The position numbers and the translations under genes are program-made. From DASRIA01 sp963724065 (GTDB lineage: Bacteria; Actinomycetota; Thermoleophilia; Solirubrobacterales; JBBDJG01), in the NCBI GenBank assembly GCA_963724065.1, contig CAVRTB010000001.1, forward strand, positions 434,001 to 498,000: a stretch of DNA of 64,000 nt, given 5' to 3'. Position 1 is the first letter of the stretch; each line of letters opens with the position of its first letter. Shown piece after piece: positions 51,601 through 59,497 of the stretch. The notes under the pieces are model-generated. The model did not search any database. It was not told where the DNA came from and worked only from the letters and a program-made list of their open reading frames with translations.

Positions 51601-53377
51601 CGACCTGATCTCGCCCTCCAACAACCACGATCTCTACTCGATCGAGGATCTCGCGCAGTTGATCGACGAGCTCAAGACCGCGAACCCCGACGTGCGCGTC
51701 TCCGTGAAGGTCCCGGTGGTGCCGAACATCGGCACGATCGGCGTCGGGATCGCGAAGGCCGGCGCGGACATCATCACCCTCTCCGGCTTCGAGGGCGGCA
51801 CGGGTGCCGCGCGACAGCATGCGCTGCGCCACGTCGGCCTGCCCTCCGACATCGGCACGCGCGCGGTGCACCTGGCGTTGCTCGAGACCGGCATCCGCAA
51901 CCGTGTCGAGATCTGGGCCGACGGCGGCTACCGCCACGGGTGGGACGTCGTGAAGCTGCATTGCCTGGGCGCCAACCGGGTCGCGTTCGGCACGCTCGCG
52001 ATGGTGTCGCTCGGCTGCACGATCTGCCGTGGGTGCCAGCTCGACACCTGCCACGTCGGCATCGCGACGCAGATCGAGGACATGGCGGAGGCCGAGGAGA
52101 AGGGCCTCAAGAAGTTCACTCCCCAGGAGTTCGAGCTTGCCGCGGAGAACAGCGCGCGGTTCTTCGCCGGGATGGGCGAGGAGGTGCGGCAGGTGGTCGC
52201 GAGCCTCGGGTACGAGCGCGCGCAGGACCTCGTCGGCCGCAGCGATCTGCTCGTGCAGTCACGCGCAAGCGAGAGAATCGACCTGACCGAGATGATCCGG
52301 CCGCTCGAGGAGATGCTCGACCTCGAGCCGATCGACATGCCGGCGAGCGCCGAGGAGGAGCGCGAGGCCGCGGGCTTGATCGTGGCGCACCCGATCCGCA
52401 TGGAGGTCAAGCAGGCATCGCGCGAGATCGCGGCGCTCGCGCCCGACGTCTGCGGCGGGCCGGTGAGCATCGGTGACGGCGCGCCCGCGGCGGCGGTCGA
52501 CGGCGGCACGGTCTCGGTCACCGCCACCGGCCGCATCGCGCACGAATACGAGCGCACGGTCGATGCGAACGACCGCGTGCTGGGCACCGAACTGGCCGGT
52601 GCGCTGTCGCGGGCCCGCATCTACCGGCCCGACGGCGCGCCGCCGTCGACGATGGACCCGGTCGCGGAGCTTCATTTCAACGGGGGCTCGATCGGCGGCT
52701 CGGGTCTCGGCGCCTTCAATGTGTGGGGTGTCGACATCCGCGTGGAGGGTGGGGCCCAGGACGGCGTCGGCAAGACGATGTTCGGTGGGACGATCGCGAT
52801 CATGAAGGGCCGCAACCGACAGGGCCAGCGGGTCAACGGGTCGGTTGGGAAGTCGTTCGCCTACGGCGCTCAGCGCGGGCGCTTCTTCGTGCAGGGCTCG
52901 GCGGACTCGCGGTTCTGCATCCGGCTGTCGGGAGCTGACGTCGTGATCGGCGGAGAGCCGGAGGGCCCGATCCGCGACGAGCTCGGCGGGATCGCCGACC
53001 GCTCCAACATCAAGGGCTTCGCATTCGAGTACATGACGAACGGTCGCGCGGTCGTGCTCGGCGACATCGGCCCGTGGGCGTGCGCCGGTCAGACCGGCGG
53101 ACGGGTGTACATGCGCGTCAACCAGGCGTGGGGCCTCGACCGCGAGGCGCTCGAGCGGCGCCTCGGCAAGGGGGCTCTGGTGAGCCTCCAGGAGCTCGAC
53201 CGGGAGGGCATCGCCGACGTCAAGGAGTTGCTGGGCCACTACGCGGTCGAGCTCGAGCGCTCCGAGCAGCACGAGGAGGCCCAGCGCGTGCGCAAGATCG
53301 CCGCGGACGCGAAGGGCCACTTCCTGATGTCCGTGCCCGAGCGCGAGCAGACGGACCCGAGCGTTTCGACCGAGTAG
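48617..53377 (+). CDS. gltB: Glutamate synthase large subunit
   Basis: GOGAT alpha chain, converting glutamine and 2-oxoglutarate to two glutamates. The N-terminal amidotransferase nucleophile is probably Cys45 (KDACALYAA), implying removal of a 44-residue propeptide. Motifs: GHNRYSTNT and HNGEINT in the glutaminase domain, GLGADGVCPY in the central domain, the FMN domain with GEGGEIRDMYGK and GEGGHLPAKKV, the 3Fe-4S loop CRGCQLDTCHVG, and the C-terminal beta-helix with FGGTIAIMKG. 1586 aa, somewhat longer than usual. GGGAGG is 5 nt before ATG. No gltD (small subunit) follows. Confidence 0.96.
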   Translation: MSAQSSKLSEQDTAATAAHRRVPYSSTQAYRPRRRPQTVEDKDACALYAAVRRDGRATHDVIEKGFVALQKMLHRAGNVDGEGDGCGAMVDIPRLIWQEEVRAGGHAPRLALDPAFAVAHVFVSRSADYEQVKQRARQILHRNGLRVLAEREDEVSSAALGPTAREEEPHFWQVAVLVPDAEGRDRILFDVAIEIESALDAHVASLSAESCVYKVMGAPLVLQNYFEDLRDPRSETVSLLGHNRYSTNTWPSFMRVQPFSVLGHNGEINTVARLRAESLMLGAPIRDDSSDSQDLNRLIETLIHRRGLSLPEAMELAVPPIVNEIRQFPEELRGFYMYLRQAMGPFAQGPIALIARNGDEHVFSVDALGLRPLWQIEAEDAYVFSSEPGVVPLADMIGEPKPLSPGEKVLVRVKRDKAARLFDHQEMQKLVHKRWLTRAGTDAVADFERAIPTGGPMDGPEIPGYDAAGPSEPVKVEDRILAGMGWQREDTKLVQQMASNGAEPIGSLGYDGPLAALSEERQNLADYFKETVAVVTNPAIDREREIEHFSCRAVFGARPLIDRPQDEPRTIETAFPVILGGHHDMAPLSDSTYRAVARGHKTFLLEDLWEGFRARAGVIDISCLEAETVEGALERLKFEAAKKVLDGCELLVLSDRTAFEGERPWIDPHLALAAVDRALREYRVEAGEENLRRRTSIVLRSGAIRNVHDVCMALGLGADGVCPYVMIEIVCVDDYVQDISNMCSALRKGMEKVISTLGIHELRGYSRLFSAIGLKPELIEIFGTPGYYGSVKSGTGLAELNAESAVRQRILAGQEDGKPAKTFRFYPKVYKAAIAAANGGATFEEYSAKVRELEREHPISMRHILDLKSDRPAIEPHRVDPGVGRHSYPIVISSMSFGSQGETAFRAYPEAAMRINIVCVNGEGGEIRDMYGKYPLWRGQQVASGRFGVTSEMLNSSYLVEIKIGQGAKPGEGGHLPAKKVSEKVAAARNASPGTDLISPSNNHDLYSIEDLAQLIDELKTANPDVRVSVKVPVVPNIGTIGVGIAKAGADIITLSGFEGGTGAARQHALRHVGLPSDIGTRAVHLALLETGIRNRVEIWADGGYRHGWDVVKLHCLGANRVAFGTLAMVSLGCTICRGCQLDTCHVGIATQIEDMAEAEEKGLKKFTPQEFELAAENSARFFAGMGEEVRQVVASLGYERAQDLVGRSDLLVQSRASERIDLTEMIRPLEEMLDLEPIDMPASAEEEREAAGLIVAHPIRMEVKQASREIAALAPDVCGGPVSIGDGAPAAAVDGGTVSVTATGRIAHEYERTVDANDRVLGTELAGALSRARIYRPDGAPPSTMDPVAELHFNGGSIGGSGLGAFNVWGVDIRVEGGAQDGVGKTMFGGTIAIMKGRNRQGQRVNGSVGKSFAYGAQRGRFFVQGSADSRFCIRLSGADVVIGGEPEGPIRDELGGIADRSNIKGFAFEYMTNGRAVVLGDIGPWACAGQTGGRVYMRVNQAWGLDREALERRLGKGALVSLQELDREGIADVKELLGHYAVELERSEQHEEAQRVRKIAADAKGHFLMSVPEREQTDPSVSTE

Positions 53378-53386
53378 CGCCGTTCG

Positions 53387-53953
53387 TTACGCGGTCACGC
53401 CGTGCGATACGTCGGCGCCGCTTCGGACGTCGCTCGACGTGTCCAGGAAGTACAGCCGGTAGCGCCCGACGATCAGCTCGTCGCCGTCGGTGAGGTCGTG
53501 CCATTCGACCCGCTCCCCGTTCAGGTACAGCCCGTTCAGGGAGCGGTCGTCGAGCACGCGCACGCGATCCCCCTGGCGGCACAGGAGCGCGTGCCGGCGC
53601 GACACCGTCGGGTCGTCGAGCCGGATGTCGGCGGCGAGGCTGCGGCCGATGCGCGTCCATTCCTCGGTCACGGGCATCACCGAGACCCTGTCGCCGTCAC
53701 GCAGCGCCAGGTAACGGCCGACTTCCTCGATGCCGTCACGCGCCGCGCCGAGCCAGCCCAGGTCCTCCTCGCCGTGCAGCGTGCTGGTATCGGGCTCGTC
53801 CACGTCGAACATGGAGGTCCGCACGAAGCTCGCCTTTCCGCAATGCGGGCACTCCGGCATCTGGTCAAGGATGCGCAGAGCGATGTGGAAGCCGCACTCC
53901 CGGCACCTGAACGACCCAGCTCCCGCGAGCGTTCCGGTGGTGTAGGTATCCAA
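53387..53953 (-). CDS. FHA-domain protein with N-terminal zinc ribbon
   Basis: A 188-aa cytoplasmic protein. Residues 15-42 form a zinc ribbon (CRECG ... CPHCG), and residues about 95-180 an FHA phosphothreonine-binding domain with GRSLAADIRLDDPTVSRRHA and DDRSLNGLYLNG, preserving the Gly-Arg, Ser-x-x-His and Asn-Gly residues that contact phosphopeptides. The start is TTG 53953, supported by GGGAGG 4 nt upstream. It suggests Ser/Thr kinase signalling; FHA proteins also touch glutamate metabolism (GarA), and this gene is convergent with gltB, but it lacks the GarA arrangement. Confidence 0.85.
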   Translation of the reverse strand: MDTYTTGTLAGAGSFRCRECGFHIALRILDQMPECPHCGKASFVRTSMFDVDEPDTSTLHGEEDLGWLGAARDGIEEVGRYLALRDGDRVSVMPVTEEWTRIGRSLAADIRLDDPTVSRRHALLCRQGDRVRVLDDRSLNGLYLNGERVEWHDLTDGDELIVGRYRLYFLDTSSDVRSGADVSHGVTA

Positions 53954-54181
53954 TCGACCTCCCTCGGGTCGCCTGCCAACGTGCCTCCGTGCAGGCCCCC
54001 TCGAAAGCGCGGGCCGGATGCGGCTCCCTTAGAACTTGTGTGAATTCTAACTACTTGAAAGGTCTAGTCCGGACGATCGTCAGCGATCACGTCTCCGCAA
54101 ACTACGCAAATTACGATGCACTTCAGTTGCGGCTCGAGGGCCTCGGCCGACCTGACGCCATGTCGATCGTGACGTGGCCCA

Positions 54182-54187
54182 TACAAT
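54182..54187 (+). promoter_or_regulatory. TACAAT -10 box of a leaderless gene
   Basis: TACAAT ends 10 nt before ATG 54198. It is the clearest example of the pattern found before at least 20 genes in this window. The preceding gap 53954-54181 is relatively AT-rich around 54035-54130 and holds no supported gene. Confidence 0.6.
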
Positions 54188-54197
54188 CCGCGACCGC

Positions 54198-54689
54198 ATG
54201 CGCCCGATCACCATCTCACGCACCGTCGACGCTCCACGCGAGCAGGTTTTCACGTATCTCGTGGACGTCGCCAACCACGCCGAGTTCTCCGACCACTACC
54301 TGCGCGACTTCAGGCTGGAGCGACTCGACTCGACCGGCGTCGGGGCCTCGGCGAGCTGGCGCATGGACTTCCCACTCGCGCGGACCTGGGGCGATGCGGC
54401 GATCACCGCGGTGGACCCCCCGCACCTGATCGTGCTCGAAGGACGCAGCGGGCGGATCGGCCGCGTCACGACGCGAGCTGAGTACCGCCTCGTGGCCGCG
54501 GATCACGGCATGACGCGGGTCGAGTATCGCTTTGAGACGCAACCCCGCACCGGCGTCGACCGCCTCAAGGAGGCGGTCGGCATGCGCGGCTGGTTACGGC
54601 GCAAGGCCGGTCGCGGCCTCGGTCGCATGGCGCGGGCCCTCGAGGACGGCACCGCTTCCGCCCACGCGGTCAGACCGGCGGCTGGGTAG
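54198..54689 (+). CDS. SRPBCC (START-like) family protein
   Basis: A 163-aa protein of the polyketide cyclase/SRPBCC helix-grip fold that binds hydrophobic ligands: ITISRTVDAPREQVFTYLVD at the N-terminus, VANHAEFSDHYL, and a long C-terminal helix (GVDRLKEAVGMRGWLRRKAG). No catalytic assignment is possible. Start ATG 54198 was chosen over the in-frame upstream GTG-ATG codons because of the TACAAT box. A lipoprotein gene follows 13 bp downstream. Confidence 0.85.
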   Translation: MRPITISRTVDAPREQVFTYLVDVANHAEFSDHYLRDFRLERLDSTGVGASASWRMDFPLARTWGDAAITAVDPPHLIVLEGRSGRIGRVTTRAEYRLVAADHGMTRVEYRFETQPRTGVDRLKEAVGMRGWLRRKAGRGLGRMARALEDGTASAHAVRPAAG

Positions 54690-54702
54690 ACTTCCGCGCT
54701 CG

Positions 54703-55266
54703 ATGGACCGGGTGCGCAAGCTTCGGTGGCTCTCCGCCACACTCGTCGCGACAGCGCTTGCGGCGATTGTCGCCCTCCCGGCCTGCGGCGCCGAGGAGGA
54801 GAAGACCGAGGGTGCCGAGGGCGAGTTCATCAGGGTCGGCGAGGCCGACTACCAAGTGCAGCTGACGCGGCTGCTCAACTCGGAGCAGCGCCCCGATGAC
54901 GCCTATGTGCGCGGTCAGGCCGATCTGCCGGGGGACGAGTTCTACCTCGGCGTGTTCCTGACGATCGAGAACGACGGCGACGAGCCTCACACTCCGCCGC
55001 GTGACATGAAGGTCGTCGATACCCAGGACAACGAGTATCTGCCGCTCGACACGGTCCAGAGCGGCTTCGGCCTCGACTTCGGGACCGCGATCGAAGCGGG
55101 GGACGTGGCGCCGCCGCCCAACTCGCCGGCGTCGTTCAGCCCGACGTCGGGAGCGCTGGTCCTGTTCCGGATCTCGGAGGAGTCGGCGACCGACGACTTG
55201 CCGCTGGTGCTGGAGATCCCTGTCGAGGGCGAGCAGGAGCCCGCCAGGATCACGCTCGACGTCTGA
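54703..55266 (+). CDS. Secreted lipoprotein, DUF4352-like
   Basis: A 187-aa lipoprotein: signal peptide with lipobox LPAC (about residues 25-28), acidic linker, and an immunoglobulin-like beta domain (GDEFYLGVFLTIENDGDEPH, VVDTQDNEYLPLD) like the DUF4352/telomeric-repeat-binding-factor-like domains of Gram-positive lipoproteins. The frame is open upstream but the signal peptide and a TAGACT box (54687-54692) 10 nt before ATG set the start. Function unknown. Confidence 0.82.
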   Translation: MDRVRKLRWLSATLVATALAAIVALPACGAEEEKTEGAEGEFIRVGEADYQVQLTRLLNSEQRPDDAYVRGQADLPGDEFYLGVFLTIENDGDEPHTPPRDMKVVDTQDNEYLPLDTVQSGFGLDFGTAIEAGDVAPPPNSPASFSPTSGALVLFRISEESATDDLPLVLEIPVEGEQEPARITLDV

Positions 55267-55273
55267 GGGCTGC

Positions 55274-55630
55274 CTACTCCTCGGCGTCGCTGGCGAGCGG
55301 GTAGCCGAGCGATGCGCCGGTCAATATGAGGAGCACGCCGATCACGGCGAGCCAGCCGCCCAGCGTCTCTGAGCCCTCGGCAAGCAATCGCGACAGGACG
55401 ACCAGCACGGCCCCGACAGTCATCATCCAATACCAGCGCAGGCCGAGGCCTCCGCGGGCGGCGATCAGGGTGCCGACCACGGCGATCACGAGGCCCGCAA
55501 ACGCAAGACCCCATGGATTGAAGATGACCAGGAGCGCGCCGACAGACGCGATCAGCACCCCGGCGCGAGTCACCCGCACGGTGCCCGGATCGCGATGTAT
55601 CGGGCGTGCCGCGACCGTTGAGCTCTCCAT
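55274..55630 (-). CDS. Four-helix membrane protein, unknown function
   Basis: A 118-aa integral membrane protein with about four transmembrane helices (VTRAGVLIASVGALLVIFNP, GLAFAGLVIAVVGTLIAARG, WMMTVGAVLVVLSRLL, GGWLAVIGVLLILTGASLG). The frame is open far upstream, but ATG 55630 is 7 nt after a TAGAGT box (minus strand, 55638-55643). Convergent with the lipoprotein gene. No family recognised. Confidence 0.75.
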   Translation of the reverse strand: MESSTVAARPIHRDPGTVRVTRAGVLIASVGALLVIFNPWGLAFAGLVIAVVGTLIAARGGLGLRWYWMMTVGAVLVVLSRLLAEGSETLGGWLAVIGVLLILTGASLGYPLASDAEE

Positions 55631-55694
55631 GGGATGAACTCTATAACGGAGCACGCTCACGGGGCGCGCAAGGCATGAGGCCGAGCACGGCCGC

Positions 55695-56837
55695 ATGACC
55701 GGCGTCGACTGGCTCATCGTCGGGTTCATCGTGCTGATGGCGCTCTGGGGGTACGCCCAGGGCCTCGTCGTGAGCGCGCTCTCGCTGGCTGGATTCGCGG
55801 CCGGTGCATTCGCGGGCAGCCGGATCGCGCCCCTCCTGCTCGAGCAGGGCTCGAGCTCGCCGTATGCCCCGCTGTTCAGTCTCGTCACCGCGCTGGTGAT
55901 CGGCGGCGTCACGGCGATCGCGTTCGAGGCGGTCGGAGTCGGCCTGCGCCGGCGGATGCTGTTCCCCTTCGCCGACGTCGTCGACGGCATCGGCGGCGCC
56001 GTCCTCGTCGCGACGATCGGTCTCGGGCTTGCCTGGATCGGCGGCGCCGTGGCGCTCCAGACGCCCGGGGCGCGCCAGTACCGGAAGGACATCCAGCGCT
56101 CGGCGATCCTCCAGAAGCTCAACGAGGCGCTGCCGCCGTCGGGGCCGATCCTGAACGCGCTCGCGCGCGTGGACCCCTTCCCGCAGATCACCGGTCCCGA
56201 GGCAAACGTCCCGCCCCCGAACCGTCGCATCCTGCGCGACCCGGACGTGCGCCGCGCCCACGACAGCGTGGTGACGGTGCTGGGCACGGCCTGCGGCTTG
56301 GCCGTGCAGGGGTCCGGGTGGGTCGCCCGCCCAGGGATCGTGGTGACGAACGCGCATGTCGTCGCGGGGGAGGACGACACGACGGTCAGTGTGGACGGCG
56401 GCGACCAGCTCGACGCGCAGGCAATCGGCTACGACCCGCACAACGACATCGCGGTGCTGAACGTCCCCGGGTTGGGAGCGCCCGGCCTCGGCCAGGACAT
56501 GCAGGCCTCCGCAGGCGAGGCGGTCGCGATTCTCGGGTTTCCGAAGAACGGTCCCTACCAGGCGGTCGCCGGGCGGCTCGGTCAGACACAGACGGTGGTC
56601 AGCCGCGATGCTTACGGCGCCGGCCCCGTCCGGCGGCGGATGACCGCGCTGCGCGGACGGATCCGCTCGGGGAACTCGGGGGGCCCCGCCGTCGACGAGC
56701 GGGGCCGCGTGGTGGCCACGGTGTTCGCCGCCACGACATCCGGGACACCGGGCGGTTTCGGCGTCCCACCGGGGATCGTGCGGTCCGCACTACGCTCCGC
56801 CACCGGCCCCGTGGACACCGGGCCCTGCGTCCGCTAG
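55695..56837 (+). CDS. CvpA-domain membrane serine protease, MarP-like
   Basis: A 380-aa membrane protease. The N-terminal CvpA-like domain has four hydrophobic helices (residues 5-25, 30-48, 60-82, 98-120). The periplasmic-side trypsin-like domain has the full triad H221 (TNAHVV), D251 (HNDIAVL) and S328 (SGNSGGP). C200 and C378 could form the redox-sensitive disulfide known in M. tuberculosis MarP, which protects cells against acid by activating the wall hydrolase RipA. Here the M23 hydrolase at 39279 or others could be substrates, which is speculation. Confidence 0.92.
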   Translation: MTGVDWLIVGFIVLMALWGYAQGLVVSALSLAGFAAGAFAGSRIAPLLLEQGSSSPYAPLFSLVTALVIGGVTAIAFEAVGVGLRRRMLFPFADVVDGIGGAVLVATIGLGLAWIGGAVALQTPGARQYRKDIQRSAILQKLNEALPPSGPILNALARVDPFPQITGPEANVPPPNRRILRDPDVRRAHDSVVTVLGTACGLAVQGSGWVARPGIVVTNAHVVAGEDDTTVSVDGGDQLDAQAIGYDPHNDIAVLNVPGLGAPGLGQDMQASAGEAVAILGFPKNGPYQAVAGRLGQTQTVVSRDAYGAGPVRRRMTALRGRIRSGNSGGPAVDERGRVVATVFAATTSGTPGGFGVPPGIVRSALRSATGPVDTGPCVR

Positions 56838-56929
56838 CAGCAGCCCCGTCCCCGCGGCGCGCGCCAGACCCAGCCGGGCCGATGGTCCCTCGCAGCGGTT
56901 CCGTCGGGTCGACTTCCTATTTTCTGAGC

Positions 56930-57385
56930 ATGACTCTTTGCTTCATGGAGCCCGCAGAGGCGATTCGCGTGATCGCCGAGTCGATCGGGCGGGAGGCGCG
57001 CCGCTCCCTGCTGGCCGCGGTGATCGAGTCGTGGGTCGACGACATTCCCGAGCACGAGCTCTCGCAGCACTACGCCAAGGCGGTCAGCGACCTCGACCAT
57101 GACGATCTCTCGATGCTCGCCGCATGGCACGCGACGCTCGAGGTGGGGACGCCGGTCGCGAGCGCCGAGTTCCTCGTCGGTGTCTTCGAGGGGTTGGGCG
57201 AGCACAAGCGCGAGGTCCTCAAGCTTGCGGCCCGCTTCCGGGGCGACGAGGCCTTCCTCGCCGGCGTCGGGGAGGAGGAGGCGCTCGACATCGTGCTCCC
57301 GTGGCTCTCCCCCGAGCGGCTCGAGCGTCTTTGCGCGAAGGCCCTCGAGATCTACGTCGACGACCGCATCGGCTGCGAGAACTAG
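56930..57385 (+). CDS. Helical protein of unknown function
   Basis: A 151-aa soluble, strongly helical protein (AEAIRVIAESIGREARRSLL, AVIESWVDDIPEHELSQHYA, MLAAWHATLEVGTPVASAEF). No known motif. ATG 56930 follows TATTTT (56918-56923) by 6 nt; ATG 56945 is the alternative. Flanked by an inverted repeat shared with the convergent HAD gene. I do not recognise the family. Confidence 0.7.
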   Translation: MTLCFMEPAEAIRVIAESIGREARRSLLAAVIESWVDDIPEHELSQHYAKAVSDLDHDDLSMLAAWHATLEVGTPVASAEFLVGVFEGLGEHKREVLKLAARFRGDEAFLAGVGEEEALDIVLPWLSPERLERLCAKALEIYVDDRIGCEN

Positions 57386-57467
57386 TACGCGCGACCGTAA
57401 GTTCGGTGCGGATCCGGCGCGTCGAGCGGCCGCGGGATCTGTGCAGAAGTTACGGGCGGGTGTACTA
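57384..57467. terminator. Bidirectional terminator-like inverted repeat
   Basis: The 21-nt arms 57384-57404 and 57446-57466 are inverted with four mismatches (AGTACGCGCGACCGTAAGTTC against GAAGTTACGGGCGGGTGTACT) and exactly span the gap between two convergent stop codons. Confidence 0.6.
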
Positions 57468-58133
57468 AACCGCGGCGTCGAGCCCGAGCGTCGTCCTGAT
57501 CTCCAGGATCGCCTGCTCGTTCGAGACGAACCGCACGGCGGCCATGCCGAGCTCCAGCGCCGCCTCGACGTTCAGCTCGTTGTCGTCCACGAACAGGCAC
57601 TCGGCCGGCAGCAGCTCCCGGTCGAGACGCTCGATCGTGAGCTGGTAGATCTCCGGCTGCGGCTTGCGCATCCCGACCCAGGCGGAATCGACGACCAGCT
57701 CGAAGATCTCGTCGACGGGAAGCTTCGAGCGCCACAGCTCCTCCCATTCGCGGACGTTGTTGGTGAGGATCGCCATCCGGTAGCCCCGGCCGCGCAGCTC
57801 GCGCATCAGGTCGAGCATCGCGTCATTGGCATGCAGCGCCTCGAACCAGATCTCGCGGAAGCGATGGAGCTTCGGCCGGTGGCCCAGCTCCGGCTCGAGC
57901 GCCGAGGCGAGGGAGTCGAGGAACTCCTCCTCCGTGACTTCGCCCCGCTCCAGGCGAAACAGCGGGTATTCGCCGTCGCGCTCGGAGACGGACTGCATCG
58001 CGCGGCCGAGCTGTTCCATCGAGATCCCGGTCTCGTCCTGGAACGCGGCGAAGGCCTCCATCAGGCGGTTGGTCAGCACACCGCCGAAGTCGCTGATCAC
58101 GGCGCGGATGCCGTTCGGTGCGAGCGACGTCAC
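57465..58133 (-). CDS. HAD-superfamily hydrolase (IA)
   Basis: A 222-aa haloacid dehalogenase-like phosphatase: motif I AVISDFGGVLTN has Asp but Gly-Gly in place of the usual second Asp (DxD becomes DFG), motif II AILTNN, motif III MRKPQPEIYQLT and motif IV LFVDDNELNVEAAL. This DFGGV variant is common in epoxide-hydrolase-like and YihX/HAD-IA-v3 members and may change the reaction. GTG 58133 overlaps the upstream stop (GTGA). Substrate unknown. Confidence 0.88.
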   Translation of the reverse strand: MTSLAPNGIRAVISDFGGVLTNRLMEAFAAFQDETGISMEQLGRAMQSVSERDGEYPLFRLERGEVTEEEFLDSLASALEPELGHRPKLHRFREIWFEALHANDAMLDLMRELRGRGYRMAILTNNVREWEELWRSKLPVDEIFELVVDSAWVGMRKPQPEIYQLTIERLDRELLPAECLFVDDNELNVEAALELGMAAVRFVSNEQAILEIRTTLGLDAAV

Positions 58134-58978
58134 GCTGCAGACTCCAGCTCGTACGTCCCCCAGGCCGGCTTTCCCGCGAGGCTCCAGTCGAAGAAGGCGA
58201 TCGTAAGGGCGGCGCCCCCGAGCTCCATGGTTGCTCCGCCGACGGCCCGTCCCGACAGCCGCGCGGGGAACTCGTCCCCGGGCCGGTATAGCTCGAGGCC
58301 GGCCTTGCGTGGCATGCCGGTCGCGTCGTAGATCGTCGAAAGGCGCACGGTCTCGAGCGGGCCCGCCCAGTCCTGGGCGTCGAGGATCTCGCCGCCCACC
58401 TGCTCGTCGCCGTGTGCCTCGGACGCGAGCGAGCGGTCGGCGGCGACCCCGACGAGCGCCCCCTCGAGGGTGGCGGCCGTCACGAACCTCCGCCGCGCGC
58501 CGGTCGCGGTGCCCCACGAATGTGCGCGCACGGCGTGCCCTCGAACAGGCGTCGGCTTCCCCGCGCTCGTGATCCGGCCCTCGACCGCGCACAGCTGCGC
58601 GTAGCGGCGCAGGCCCGGCACGTGCGTGACCTCGACGGGCGGCCCAAGTGCCCGCAGCTCGCATTCGAGCGCGGCGTCGTCCGTTCGCACTGCTGCCGTC
58701 CAGTGGCGCAGCGGCTCGACCGTGCGCAGCGTCACCGGTCCCGTGTGCGCGTCGGACCAGTCCTCGACGAGAGGCTGGTCGTCGATCGTCGCCTGTGCGA
58801 CGGGGTTGCCCCCGGTGAGGATCAGCGCGGCGGCGCTGCTCGTCGCCGCGGCGGGCCTGCGTGCGATCCGCAGCGCCGCGAGCGAGCCCTGCTCGGGTAG
58901 CCACATGTGCACCGCGACCGCGTCCGTGAACCCTGGCTCGCCGTCGTCGTGCACCTGCTCATGCCCGGGTTCGATCAC
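58130..58978 (-). CDS. CrtC/DUF7064-like lipocalin-fold protein
   Basis: A 282-aa beta-rich protein without signal peptide. The segment RGHAVRAHSWGTATG resembles the HxxHSWG motif of hydroxyneurosporene synthase (CrtC)-like and DUF7064 proteins, often encoded near lipid, terpenoid or steroid genes. It is coupled by GTGA overlaps to both the FxsA gene upstream and the HAD gene downstream. Assignment is tentative; a role in modifying a hydrophobic compound fits but is not shown. Confidence 0.6.
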   Translation of the reverse strand: MIEPGHEQVHDDGEPGFTDAVAVHMWLPEQGSLAALRIARRPAAATSSAAALILTGGNPVAQATIDDQPLVEDWSDAHTGPVTLRTVEPLRHWTAAVRTDDAALECELRALGPPVEVTHVPGLRRYAQLCAVEGRITSAGKPTPVRGHAVRAHSWGTATGARRRFVTAATLEGALVGVAADRSLASEAHGDEQVGGEILDAQDWAGPLETVRLSTIYDATGMPRKAGLELYRPGDEFPARLSGRAVGGATMELGGAALTIAFFDWSLAGKPAWGTYELESAA

Positions 58979-59448
58979 GGTCGCGGCGGCTCGAGGCGGG
59001 GAGGCTCGTCCGGATCGACAGGCTCGGCGTGCGGCCGCGCAGGAGGCCGCCTGCCGGGCTGGGGCATGACCACCGTGCCCCACCGCAGCGGGCCGCGGCG
59101 CAGCAGCAGCCGCATCACGCCGCGCCCGATGAAATGTCGCGTGGGCGGGATCAGCAGGAGCAGCCCGACGATGTCGGTGAGGAAGCCGGGGGTCAGCAGG
59201 AACGCGCCGCCGAGGATCACGAGCGCTCCGTTCAGGATCTCCCGGTGCGGCATGCGCCCGGTCGCGAGCGTCTCGCGAAAGGATGCCCACGACCTGCGGC
59301 CCTGGGAGCGCAGCAGCCAGGCGCCGACGATCGAGTCGACGATCAGCAGCGCGACGGTCGGCAGCGCGCCGATCGCCTGCCCGACCTGGATGATCACGTA
59401 GATCTCGGCGATCGGAACGATGATGAAGAGGAGGACCAAGAACGGCAC
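58975..59448 (-). CDS. FxsA family membrane protein
   Basis: A 157-aa inner-membrane protein with FxsA features: LVLLFIIVPIAEIYVIIQVG, the central LLRSQGRRSWASFRETLATG and the hydrophobic ALVILGGAFLLTPGFLTDIV segment, then a basic, Pro-rich cytoplasmic tail. GTG 59448 is preferred to ATG 59499 because a TACCCT box (minus strand, 59455-59460) is 6 nt upstream and the longer form would overlap the divergent gene. FxsA modifies phage exclusion in E. coli; its normal role is unknown. Confidence 0.87.
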   Translation of the reverse strand: MPFLVLLFIIVPIAEIYVIIQVGQAIGALPTVALLIVDSIVGAWLLRSQGRRSWASFRETLATGRMPHREILNGALVILGGAFLLTPGFLTDIVGLLLLIPPTRHFIGRGVMRLLLRRGPLRWGTVVMPQPGRRPPARPHAEPVDPDEPPRLEPPRP

Positions 59449-59497
59449 GGCAGGAGGGTAGCGGGCGGCCGGATCGGCGCCGTCTACAATCGCGGGC

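Noticed and set aside
53395..54043. 213-codon plus-strand frame opposite the FHA gene
   Set aside because: Shadow frame; the minus strand has zinc-ribbon and FHA motifs with a good ribosome site.
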